Origin: a virus
DNA length: 24,999 nucleotides
Strand: one strand, 5' to 3'
Virus record (IMG/VR): IMGVR_UViG_3300042542_002870
Location: 1-24,999 of that record
Shown here piece by piece: positions 6,189 to 13,468 of the stretch (the first letter of the stretch is position 1; every line of letters begins with the position of its first letter). A program made the position numbers and the translations under genes. The notes below the pieces were generated by a model. The model was not told the DNA's origin and did not search any database. It saw only the letters and a list, made by a program, of their open reading frames with translations.

Positions 6189-8444
6189 ATGACAGTCAGA
6201 CTCTCGTATTTCGCTGGAGCCGGGTGGCAATTTTTCGACGACAACGGCGTCATATTGTCTGGCGGCAAGCTGTTCACGTATGCCGCAGGCACAACCACGC
6301 CAGCGACCACCTACACCAGTTCCACTGGCACTACGCCGCACGCAAACCCGATAATCTTGAACGCGGCTGGCCGCGTTGCGGAAGAGATATGGCTGACCTC
6401 AGGGTCGTCGTATAAGTTTGTGGTTAGAACGTCTACCGATGTCCTGATCGGAACTTACGATAACATTCAGGGCATTAACGACATAACCATACAAGACATC
6501 ATTATTTCAGGGTTGACGGCGAGCGACGTTGCCTACGTTCCGCAGGGCGACAATCCCGCGTCTCCTGTAACGGTTGCCGACGTACTTAACACGTATGTTA
6601 ACGTGGCTCAATACGACACGACCACGGACGCCGCTATCGCCGCGTACGAAAACAACGCTCAGATGCACATCCAAGAGGGTGACATCGTAAAGTTGCCGTG
6701 CAATCCCACGACCGGCGACGATTTTCAGGCGATGTGCAAGTGGGCGGCCGCAAATCACTACAGATCTGAGCCTCAGCTTTCAATTGACGGCAATACGGCT
6801 TCAACGGCATTGTACGTTGAGGTTGCGGATGGCTTTCATCAGGTAGAAACTTTCGTTGATATTTCCGAATACCGCGTCTTGGATGTCCGAGGCACTGCTG
6901 CGCCCGATTTTCTGACCATTACGGGCGCTACGTTCGCCAATATTGGCACGGACACGCGCGCGGGCACGTTGTACTCGGCCACCATTAGCGTGTCCTCGGC
7001 TATCCCGGCTCGCGTTGTGCCGGGGTTTGCCGTTGGAGGTCAGAACGTACAGGGTGATGGCGGCGCTGACTGCTTGAATGGCGGTTTTCTTGTTGACTCC
7101 GTAGCCGGCGACCGGCTGTCTTTGGTGGTTAAGTTCAGAAGTTTTGGTGTTGCGCCAACCGCCTTCACTACGCCTGACAACACCGTCACTCTTGGGCTCA
7201 CCCCTAATCAGTTGGTCATTCCCAAGGCGACGATTTACGCCAAGTCTACTGGCTGGGGCACTGGTGCGGCCCGCGAGGGTTTTCTTAATGCTTGGTCCGG
7301 CGGTAAAATTCGCCTGACAAACATCGGCATTTCATATGATGGCGTAACGGACGCGCACGACCTTATCTCGGTAAACGGCACTTCTTCGTCCGTTCGCCTT
7401 GAAGATAGGGTTGTTTTGGCGGGCGCAGGCGCGTTCGTTACCCGCATAGCTTACGACGGCTCTCTGTACGCCAACCGGTCGTTTATCGGCGGCGGCGTGC
7501 TTGCTAGGTCGGGCGTGTACCTGCAAGGCGGCGTTGTTGATCTCGTCCGCACTATGGTCAACTCTTCCTACGAAGGTGTTGCTCTTGCCGGGCCAAGCTC
7601 AAACATCTTTACTACCCAGTGCATTTTCAACAACGCATCGCAGGGCCTCAGAACCACATATCCTAACGCAAGCATTAACTTTATTACGTCGCGTCTTTCG
7701 CGCTGCACTACTGCGTTACAGCCTGATAAGGGCTCTATCAACCTAGATAGCGCATCAAGCGTTACCTACTGCACTACGCCAGCCACGTTGAACGGCGGGT
7801 TTCTTTACGGCAACCCAATCGTACGCGACAACACGAACCTTGTCCCGGCTTCACTTCAGGTAGATGACGACGGAAGCGTTTTCTACAACGTAGCTGGGCG
7901 TCCAAAAGACCCCACGTTTCAGAACATACTGGTCGCAACCAAAATTTTTACGACCGCCGATTTAGGTACTATTCCGGCCAACAGCGCGCTGGATCTAGCG
8001 TCCACGGCAACGGCCACGTCAACATCGTACTACTGGCTAAACGCTAACGATGACGTTTCGGTTGCTCGTAGCGGCCTTACCTTAGTCCAATCTGGTTTGA
8101 TCTTTGAGGCGTTTGTCACCACGGCGTCCACGCAAGGCACGTACTACTGTGACGGCACTACCACCGTTACGGTCTATATGACTAACACGTTCGTTCCGGG
8201 CGATTCCGTAACGCTTGATTTCAAAAACGATGTCGGCGCAGCGCCGGCAACAGGGACGTATACTGTTGTGACCGCAACGGCATCTCAGTTTACGTTTACC
8301 AACGGGAGCGCCATCACGGGGCAGGGACGGGCGTCGCGCGACAACGGCGTCATAACGACCCGAATCAACAACATAACGGCAGCTTCGTTTACGCCCGTGG
8401 CCACTACGGTTAGGTTTGCGGTTATGCGCGTGGCTAATCCGTAA
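6189..8444 (+). CDS. Tailspike-like protein with head-binding N-terminus and beta-helix
   Basis: This 751-residue protein probably recognises the host surface. The N-terminus (about 1-100) has the pattern of a tailspike attachment domain: WQFFDDNGVILSGGKLFTYA, then ATTYTSSTG, NPIILNAAGRVAEEIWL and YKFVVRTSTDVLIGTYDNI. Residues about 390-560 look like rungs of a right-handed parallel beta-helix (for example SVRLEDRVVLAGAGAFV and FTTQCIFNNASQGLRT). The C-terminus is another beta domain. Catalytic residues of a depolymerase cannot be picked out by eye. The ribosome site AAAGGCG precedes ATG 6189. The coding DNA is visibly less G+C-rich than terminase or capsid, which suggests exchange. In P22 the tailspike is at the end of the late genes; here it sits between portal and scaffold. 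Confidence 0.8.
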   Translation: MTVRLSYFAGAGWQFFDDNGVILSGGKLFTYAAGTTTPATTYTSSTGTTPHANPIILNAAGRVAEEIWLTSGSSYKFVVRTSTDVLIGTYDNIQGINDITIQDIIISGLTASDVAYVPQGDNPASPVTVADVLNTYVNVAQYDTTTDAAIAAYENNAQMHIQEGDIVKLPCNPTTGDDFQAMCKWAAANHYRSEPQLSIDGNTASTALYVEVADGFHQVETFVDISEYRVLDVRGTAAPDFLTITGATFANIGTDTRAGTLYSATISVSSAIPARVVPGFAVGGQNVQGDGGADCLNGGFLVDSVAGDRLSLVVKFRSFGVAPTAFTTPDNTVTLGLTPNQLVIPKATIYAKSTGWGTGAAREGFLNAWSGGKIRLTNIGISYDGVTDAHDLISVNGTSSSVRLEDRVVLAGAGAFVTRIAYDGSLYANRSFIGGGVLARSGVYLQGGVVDLVRTMVNSSYEGVALAGPSSNIFTTQCIFNNASQGLRTTYPNASINFITSRLSRCTTALQPDKGSINLDSASSVTYCTTPATLNGGFLYGNPIVRDNTNLVPASLQVDDDGSVFYNVAGRPKDPTFQNILVATKIFTTADLGTIPANSALDLASTATATSTSYYWLNANDDVSVARSGLTLVQSGLIFEAFVTTASTQGTYYCDGTTTVTVYMTNTFVPGDSVTLDFKNDVGAAPATGTYTVVTATASQFTFTNGSAITGQGRASRDNGVITTRINNITAASFTPVATTVRFAVMRVANP

Positions 8445-8468
8445 ACGAACTGGACTGAGGATTAGACG

Positions 8469-9593
8469 ATGGCAGCACGTTTTTGGGTTGGGGGCAGCGG
8501 CACTTGGGACGTTAGCAGTACCGCTAACTGGGCGGCTACTTCTGGCGGAGCCTCTGGCGCTTCGGCGCCTACCACAGCAGACACTGCAACTTTCGACTCT
8601 AACTCTGGGACGGGAACCTGCGTTACCGCTGCGGGATCTACATGCCTTAGCTGCACCCTTAACACTGCGAATGTTGTTTTGCAGTTGGGAGCTAACCATA
8701 CGCAGACCGGTAGCTTTATTCTGACGCAAGGCTCGCTAGACCTTAACAATTTTACGCTAAGCTCAACGACATTCTCTTCATCCAATACCAATACGCGAAG
8801 CGTCAATTTTGGTTCTAGCGGCCAGATTACGTTGACTGCCACTAGCGGCACTCTGTGGACAACATCTAGCAGCACGAACTTTACCTCTACCGGAACCAAC
8901 AAGGTAGTTGTCGCGCCGAACGGCGGCGCAGGCACGCGCACTTTTAATCCGGGCGCAGCTACGTTAGAGTCTCAAACCATATCGCTAAATGTTACTGGCG
9001 GCTCAGACACCGTGTCTGTTCAGAACCGGTATCTGTCGCTAAACTTTACAGGTTTTACCGGAACGGTGTCAGGTGCTCGCACCATATATAACGACTTTAC
9101 CTTGCAGTCCGGCATAACTCATAGCGGCAACGTGACGTTTCCGGGGTCCACTAACCCCTCAACGATTACGACCGCTGGCGTTGTCCTTAACTCCACCTTT
9201 ACTTTCGACGGCGCGGCTAAAACGTGGCAGTTTGCTGACGCCGCCGACTTTGGCACGGGCGGCATCGTCTTTACCCAAGGGACGCTGAAGTTAAGGGCTG
9301 GAGCCACAACGACCGTAACGACGTTCTCATCTTCCGGGGCTACGCCGCGGCAGCTTCAGTCCACATCGGCGGGTACTCAAGCTGCTCTTTCCCAATCTAG
9401 CGGTTCGGTTTCTGTGGCCAATATGACCATTAAGGACATAAACGCCACGGGAGGCGCTACCTGGCTCGCGTACACGACTGACGGCAATGTTGACGACGGC
9501 AATAACACCGGGTGGGTCTTCTCTGCGCCGGTAGTTCTTGACACATCGTCTCCAATATCTTTACGCTCCTTTACGCAACGGCAGAGATTTTGA
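8469..9593 (+). CDS. Beta-solenoid-like virion adhesin or fibre, hypothetical (374 aa)
   Basis: A Ser/Thr/Asn/Gly-rich protein built of repeated short beta strands and turns from end to end (for example GSFILTQGSLDLNNFTLSST and GGIVFTQGTLKLRAGATTTV). This resembles bacterial autotransporter or phage fibre beta-solenoids. It begins ARFWVGGSGTWDVSSTANWA and ends its repeat part with TDGNVDDGNNTGWVF, both motifs I associate with hypothetical phage structural proteins. No signal peptide, membrane segment or enzyme motif is seen. A GAGGA ribosome site precedes ATG 8469, 24 nt after the tailspike gene, and the two genes share the lower G+C. It is probably a second adhesin or tailspike partner. Confidence 0.7.
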   Translation: MAARFWVGGSGTWDVSSTANWAATSGGASGASAPTTADTATFDSNSGTGTCVTAAGSTCLSCTLNTANVVLQLGANHTQTGSFILTQGSLDLNNFTLSSTTFSSSNTNTRSVNFGSSGQITLTATSGTLWTTSSSTNFTSTGTNKVVVAPNGGAGTRTFNPGAATLESQTISLNVTGGSDTVSVQNRYLSLNFTGFTGTVSGARTIYNDFTLQSGITHSGNVTFPGSTNPSTITTAGVVLNSTFTFDGAAKTWQFADAADFGTGGIVFTQGTLKLRAGATTTVTTFSSSGATPRQLQSTSAGTQAALSQSSGSVSVANMTIKDINATGGATWLAYTTDGNVDDGNNTGWVFSAPVVLDTSSPISLRSFTQRQRF

Positions 9594-9595
9594 CC

Positions 9596-9901
9596 ATGAG
9601 CATGAACCTCAAAGCAGTCACAACGTGCTTGGGATACCAGCAGATTTCGGATCTGAGCTCCGCAGTCGGCCTGACGCTTCCCACGAGGACCCCCACTGGT
9701 TCTTTTCAGCAGCCTACGTTTGCGCTCATCATCGCTGAAACGCAGGGCGTTCGGTGGCGCGACGATGGCGTAGCGCCTACAGCGTCGGAAGGTATGCCTT
9801 TGGCTGCCGGTACGGTGCTTCAGTACGACGGCGATCTCACAAAAATTAGGTTTATCCAGCAGACTGCTAGCGCCAAGCTAAACATCAGCTATTATTGCTG
9901 A
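9596..9901 (+). CDS. Small beta-rich virion protein, hypothetical (101 aa)
   Basis: The segments TFALIIAETQGVRWRDDGVA, PTASEGMPLAAGTVLQYDGD and LTKIRFIQQTASAKLNISYY resemble a small conserved beta-barrel-like protein common in phage structural operons. Its function is not known to me; decoration or fibre-base roles are plausible. I place the start at ATG 9596; a TTG at 9590 would add two residues and ATG 9602 would remove two. It is the last gene of the tailspike block, and the stop codon overlaps a candidate promoter for the scaffold gene. Confidence 0.7.
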   Translation: MSMNLKAVTTCLGYQQISDLSSAVGLTLPTRTPTGSFQQPTFALIIAETQGVRWRDDGVAPTASEGMPLAAGTVLQYDGDLTKIRFIQQTASAKLNISYYC

Positions 9902-9923
9902 TATTGCGGTCTAGGTGTATAAA
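9895..9923 (+). promoter_or_regulatory. Possible internal promoter for scaffold and capsid genes
   Basis: TTGCTG (9895-9900) and TATAAA (9918-9923) are separated by exactly 17 nt, which gives a reasonable sigma-70-like promoter. The -35 agrees with consensus only at its first three bases. A short inverted repeat TAGGT/ACCTA (9912-9916 and 9923-9927) brackets the -10 box. It lies in one of the few intergenic gaps of the late operon (9902-9976), just where extra transcription of capsid genes would be useful. Confidence 0.4.
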
Positions 9924-9940
9924 CCTACCTACTATCTGTA

Positions 9941-9957
9941 CTGGTGCAGAACACCAG
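9941..9957 (+). other. Leader hairpin before the scaffold gene
   Basis: CTGGTG (9941-9946) pairs with CACCAG (9952-9957) around a 5-nt loop. It ends 19 nt before the scaffold ATG and just upstream of its AAGGGG ribosome site (about 9965-9970). It may stabilise the mRNA 5' end or tune translation. Confidence 0.4.
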
Positions 9958-9976
9958 GGGCTCTAAGGGGCTACAA

Positions 9977-10756
9977 ATGAACGATAACGGATTAGCGGAC
10001 AACACCCCCGCGCCGGAACTGGAAGCTACGGCAGCTCCCGTTTCTGAAGTTGCTACGCCGGAAGGACAGCCGACTGAAACGCCCAAGACTTTCTCTCAGG
10101 AGGAGCTTGACGCGATTGTCGGGAAGCGCCTTGCAAGAGAACAGCGTAAGTGGGAACGTGAGCAAGCTCAACGTCTTGCGGAGCTGGAGGCCAAGAAAGC
10201 GCCCCCGCCTCCAATGCCAGCCGTTGACGATTTCGACAGCGCAGCGACTTATGCCGAAGCGCTGGCGGAGCGAAAAGCTCAGGAGCTTATTGCCCAGCGG
10301 GAAGCCGCAAAGCAGCAGGCTCAGTTTCTTGAGGCCTATCACGAACGTGAAGAGGACGCGCGGACCAAGTACGACGACTTTGAACAGGTCGCCTACAACC
10401 CGCAGCTTCCCGTCACTGACGTGATGGCGCAGTCGATCCAAGCGTCCGATGTTGGCCCTGATGTCATTTATTGGCTCGGGTCTAATCCAAAAGAGGCCGC
10501 TCGTATCGCCACTTTGCCTTCTATCTTGCAGGCCAAAGAGATCGGGAAGATTGAGGCGAAAATCGCCGCAAATCCACCGGTCAAGAAGACTTCAACTGCT
10601 CCGGCCCCTATTGCGCCCGTTGCCGCTCGCGTTAACACCGGTTCGCCGGCTTACGACACCACCGACCCCCGCTCCATCAAAACGATGAGCACGTCGGACT
10701 GGATCGAAGCAGAGCGTCAGCGTCAAATTAGGAAGCTGGAAGCTCAACGTCGATAA
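9977..10756 (+). CDS. Capsid scaffolding protein
   Basis: A 259-residue, highly charged, mainly helical protein directly upstream of the coat gene, the usual place of the scaffold. The segment FSQEELDAIVGKRLAREQRK (about residues 39-58) followed by a long Glu/Lys/Gln/Ala-rich coiled coil is characteristic of phage scaffolding proteins. The C-terminus (SDWIEAERQRQIRKLEAQRR) is a basic amphipathic helix, the kind of element by which P22 scaffold binds coat. Scaffolds guide prohead assembly and are then released or degraded. I chose ATG 9977, which has AAGGGG about 7 nt upstream; a GTG at 9944 would start inside the leader hairpin. Confidence 0.88.
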   Translation: MNDNGLADNTPAPELEATAAPVSEVATPEGQPTETPKTFSQEELDAIVGKRLAREQRKWEREQAQRLAELEAKKAPPPPMPAVDDFDSAATYAEALAERKAQELIAQREAAKQQAQFLEAYHEREEDARTKYDDFEQVAYNPQLPVTDVMAQSIQASDVGPDVIYWLGSNPKEAARIATLPSILQAKEIGKIEAKIAANPPVKKTSTAPAPIAPVAARVNTGSPAYDTTDPRSIKTMSTSDWIEAERQRQIRKLEAQRR

Positions 10757-10767
10757 AGGTGTAACAA

Positions 10768-11979
10768 ATGTCTAACTCGCTTCTTACTATTGACATGATC
10801 ACGCGCAAGGCTCTCGAAATCCTCGAGAACAACCTTGTGCTGACCCGCACCGTGAACCGTCAGTACGACGACAGCTTCGCGGTTGAGGGAGCCAAGATCG
10901 GCTCCACCCTGCGCATCCGTCTGCCCGACCGCGCTCTGGTCACGGACGGTGCTGCGCTTCAGGTGCAGGACGACAACGAGCAGTTCACCACGCTCTCTGT
11001 CTCCAGCCAGAAGCACATCGGCGTCAACTTCACGAGCGCCGAGCTTACCCTTCAGCTCGACGACTTCGCTGAGCGCGTGCTGAAGCCTCGTATCTCGCAG
11101 CTCGCCTCGTCCATCGACGCGGACGTCGCCAACTCGTTCAAGTCGATCTACAACTCGGTCGGCACGCCCGGCACGACGCCGGCGACTTCGCTGGTCCTTC
11201 TCCAGGCGCAGCAGAAGCTGAACGAGAGCGCTGCCGTCATGTCTCCGCGCTATGCGACGGTTAACCCCGCTGCTAACGCCGCCCTCGTGGAAGGCATGAA
11301 GGGCCTCTTCAACCCGACCGACACTATCAGCCGCCAGTTCAAGAACGGCCTGATGGGAATGGGAGTGCTGGGCTATGAAGAGGTCAGCATGTCGCAGTCG
11401 ATCAAGCAGTTCTCGACCGGCACGTTCTCCCGTACCGCGTCCACGACTGTTGGAACCACTGTCTCTGCTCAGGGTGCGACGACCATCGTCCTGTCTCAGG
11501 GCTCCGCCACGACGACCCTCAAGGTCGGCGACGTGTTCACCATCGGCAGCGTGTTTGCGGTCAACCCGCAGACCCGTGAGTCCACCGGCTCGCTCCAGCA
11601 GTTCGTGGTTACGGAAGACACCGCTGGCGTTGCTGGCACGTTCACCGTCAAGGTCAGCCCGGCGATCTACACCGCCTCGCACGCCCTTGCCACCGTGGAC
11701 AGCTTCCCGCAGTCCGGCGCGACCGTTACGTTCCTCGGATCTGCCTCGACGCAGTATCCGCAGAACCTTGTCTACCACAAGGACGCGATCACCTTCGCCA
11801 CCGCCGACCTGCTTCTCCCGCAGGGCGTCGATATGGCGTCGCGTCAGGTCCACAACGGCATCTCGCTGCGTGTCGTGCGCCAGTACGACATCAACAATGA
11901 CCGTATGCCCTGCCGTATTGACGTCCTCTACGGCTACGGCGTGATCCGCCCGCAGATGGCTTGCCGTCTCTGGGGCTAA
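10768..11979 (+). CDS. Major capsid (coat) protein, P22-like
   Basis: This 403-residue protein fits the P22 coat family with an HK97-type fold. It starts MSNSLLTIDMITRKALEI, carries an N-terminal arm and E-loop-like part (VEGAKIGSTLRIRLPDRALV), and has an inserted beta domain in its second half (about 215-330: LKVGDVFTIGSVFAVNPQTR, LQQFVVTEDTAGVAGTF). It closes with IDVLYGYGVIRPQMACRLWG. The codon choice is noticeably stricter than in neighbouring genes (CTC/CTG, CGT/CGC, AAG, AAC), as expected of a very highly expressed protein. AAAGGTG precedes the ATG. A strong GC hairpin follows the stop. Confidence 0.92.
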   Translation: MSNSLLTIDMITRKALEILENNLVLTRTVNRQYDDSFAVEGAKIGSTLRIRLPDRALVTDGAALQVQDDNEQFTTLSVSSQKHIGVNFTSAELTLQLDDFAERVLKPRISQLASSIDADVANSFKSIYNSVGTPGTTPATSLVLLQAQQKLNESAAVMSPRYATVNPAANAALVEGMKGLFNPTDTISRQFKNGLMGMGVLGYEEVSMSQSIKQFSTGTFSRTASTTVGTTVSAQGATTIVLSQGSATTTLKVGDVFTIGSVFAVNPQTRESTGSLQQFVVTEDTAGVAGTFTVKVSPAIYTASHALATVDSFPQSGATVTFLGSASTQYPQNLVYHKDAITFATADLLLPQGVDMASRQVHNGISLRVVRQYDINNDRMPCRIDVLYGYGVIRPQMACRLWG

Positions 11980-11988
11980 AGCGTCTCC

Positions 11989-12010
11989 GCCCCCGGCTGC
12001 GGCCGGGGGC
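11989..12010 (+). terminator. GC hairpin after the capsid gene
   Basis: GCCCCCGGC (11989-11997) pairs perfectly with GCCGGGGGC (12002-12010) around a TGCG loop. No T-run follows, so it may act as a partial terminator or as a 3' mRNA stabiliser that sets capsid transcript levels above those of downstream genes. Confidence 0.55.
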
Positions 12011-12036
12011 CCATCTCATTCAGAAGGAACACCACA

Positions 12037-12465
12037 ATGGCTCTTCCCAATGGCGCTGGCGGCTATCAGCTTGGCGACGGTAACCTCGGCGAAATCAGCT
12101 TTTACAACACTGATACCCCGGCGGCTCTTACCGGCGCATCCGTGACGATTACCGCGGCCAATCTGGCTACGGGTGTCTGCACGATGGACTCGGGCGGCAC
12201 GGACGCGGGAACATACGTGTTTCCGACGGGCGCGTTGATTGACGCGGCTTTCCCCAGCTTGAAGGTCGGTTCGACTTTTGACTGCGCGTTCATCAACATT
12301 GGCGACAATGCCGCCAATGACGTGACGTTCACTGCTGGCACGGGCAACACCCTTGTCGGCAACGACACCATTCAGGACGCGCTGACCAAGACCAACAACA
12401 CGTCGGGCACGTTCCGGTTTCGCAAGACCGGCGACGCGGCGTACACGATTTACCGCGTGGCGTAA
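12037..12465 (+). CDS. Beta-rich protein after capsid, possible head decoration (142 aa)
   Basis: A Gly/Ala/Thr-rich, beta-strand-rich protein with no membrane or enzyme motif. The stretches VFPTGALIDAAFPSLKVGST and TFRFRKTGDAAYTIYRVA are patterns that recur in phage structural hypotheticals. Its position immediately after the coat gene, between two hairpins, and its own good ribosome site (AGAAGGAA) suggest an abundant virion component such as a decoration or capsid-stabilising protein. That assignment is inference. The length is similar to the 142-residue beta protein at 2735, but I see no clear sequence similarity between them. Confidence 0.75.
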   Translation: MALPNGAGGYQLGDGNLGEISFYNTDTPAALTGASVTITAANLATGVCTMDSGGTDAGTYVFPTGALIDAAFPSLKVGSTFDCAFINIGDNAANDVTFTAGTGNTLVGNDTIQDALTKTNNTSGTFRFRKTGDAAYTIYRVA

Positions 12466-12473
12466 GTTACGGT

Positions 12474-12493
12474 GGGCGGCTTTCGGGCCGCCC
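12474..12493 (+). terminator. GC hairpin with weak T-run
   Basis: GGGCGGC (12474-12480) pairs with GCCGCCC (12487-12493) around TTTCGG. CCCTTTC follows, a poor T-tract, so terminator strength is uncertain. It starts 9 nt after the stop codon of the preceding gene. Confidence 0.45.
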
Positions 12494-12513
12494 CCCTTTC
12501 TATTGGGTGATTT

Positions 12514-12732
12514 ATGATTTATCTTCGCCATTCCGTTCACGGCACAAAGGTCGCAACCATGGAGATGGAGGCGGTCTACGACGAAGAACACGGATGGGTA
12601 CGCTTTGACCCCGAGACGCCCTCGGACCCTGCGGCGGCAGACGTTAACGGTCTGGTTTCACGACGCCGTGGGCGACCGCCCCGTCAGCAGCAGGAACAAG
12701 TAACCGATGACGACAGCGGGCGATCAAATTAA
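12514..12732 (+). CDS. Small hypothetical protein with AT-hook-like motif (72 aa)
   Basis: The N-terminal part (IYLRHSVHGTKVATMEMEAV, YDEEHGWVRFDPETP) resembles a small family common before tail accessory genes in phages; I know no function for it. The C-terminal part is disordered and contains RRRGRPPRQQ (about residues 50-59), a Gly-Arg-Pro core like an AT-hook. ATG 12514 is supported by the family-like N-terminus, although the ribosome site is weak (GGGTGA). It overlaps the next gene by 26 nt in another frame, so translation may be coupled. Confidence 0.7.
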   Translation: MIYLRHSVHGTKVATMEMEAVYDEEHGWVRFDPETPSDPAAADVNGLVSRRRGRPPRQQQEQVTDDDSGRSN

Positions 12733-13438
12733 CGGCGCACTGCGTCTTTTAGGGGTTCTGGCCGAGGGTGAAACGCCCTCTGCGGAAACGTCTCAGGACG
12801 CGCTGGTCGCACTCAATCAGATGATCGACAGTTGGAATACCGAGCGCTTGTCGGTGTATTCCACCGTGGACCAGATTATCACTTGGCCGGCTTTTCAGCG
12901 TTACCGAACGCTTGGGCCAACGGGTAACCTTGTCTCGCCAACGCCCGGCTATACGCCCGTGCGCCCAATTCTGGTTGAGGACAGCACCTACTTCCGCGAT
13001 CCGTCAACTGGCGTGTCGTATGGGATTAAGCTCATCAATCAGCAGCAATACAACGGCATTGCCGTTAAAACGGTGACGAGCACCTATCCGCAGGTCATGT
13101 TTGTCAACATGACGTACCCGGATATTGAGCTGTACGTCTATCCGGTGCCGTTCCGTGAGCTGGAGTTCCACTTCATCTCCGTTCAAGAGCTAACCCAACC
13201 GGCGACCCTTGCGACCACGCTGGCGTTCCCGCCCGGCTACTTACGGGCGTTTAGGTATAGCTTAGCGTGTGAAATGGCTCCCGAGTTCGGCGTTGAGCCG
13301 TCGCCGCAGGTGCTGCGCGTTGCGATGACCTCTAAGCGCAATCTCAAGCGCATCAACAACCCGGACGACGTGATGGCGCTCCCCTACAGCATCGTCGGTA
13401 CGCGGCAGCGATACAATATCTACGCCGGAAACTTCTAG
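12707..13438 (+). CDS. Tail accessory factor, P22 gp4-like
   Basis: This 243-residue protein opens with TAGDQINGALRLLGVLAEGE, then SQDALVALNQMIDSWNTERL, the typical helical start of the P22 gp4 family. Twelve gp4-like subunits bind below the portal and begin tail assembly. The middle part is beta-rich (VMFVNMTYPDIELYVYPVPF), and a C-terminal helical part includes LRAFRYSLACEMAPEFGV and SKRNLKRINNPDD. At 243 residues it is longer than P22 gp4 (166). It overlaps the previous gene and is followed after 30 nt by the gp10-like gene, the same order as in P22-type phages. Confidence 0.85.
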   Translation: MTTAGDQINGALRLLGVLAEGETPSAETSQDALVALNQMIDSWNTERLSVYSTVDQIITWPAFQRYRTLGPTGNLVSPTPGYTPVRPILVEDSTYFRDPSTGVSYGIKLINQQQYNGIAVKTVTSTYPQVMFVNMTYPDIELYVYPVPFRELEFHFISVQELTQPATLATTLAFPPGYLRAFRYSLACEMAPEFGVEPSPQVLRVAMTSKRNLKRINNPDDVMALPYSIVGTRQRYNIYAGNF

Positions 13439-13468
13439 CGTTTTCACTAACGTAAGGATGCCCGTAGC

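Noticed and set aside
9944-9976. GTG 9944 as start of the scaffold gene
   Set aside because: The codon lies in the leader hairpin, and ATG 9977 has AAGGGG at good spacing.
10744-11853. Minus-strand open frame (369 codons) opposite the capsid gene
   Set aside because: It is an Arg/Gly/Val-rich shadow caused by strong capsid codon bias. The coat gene on the + strand is secure.
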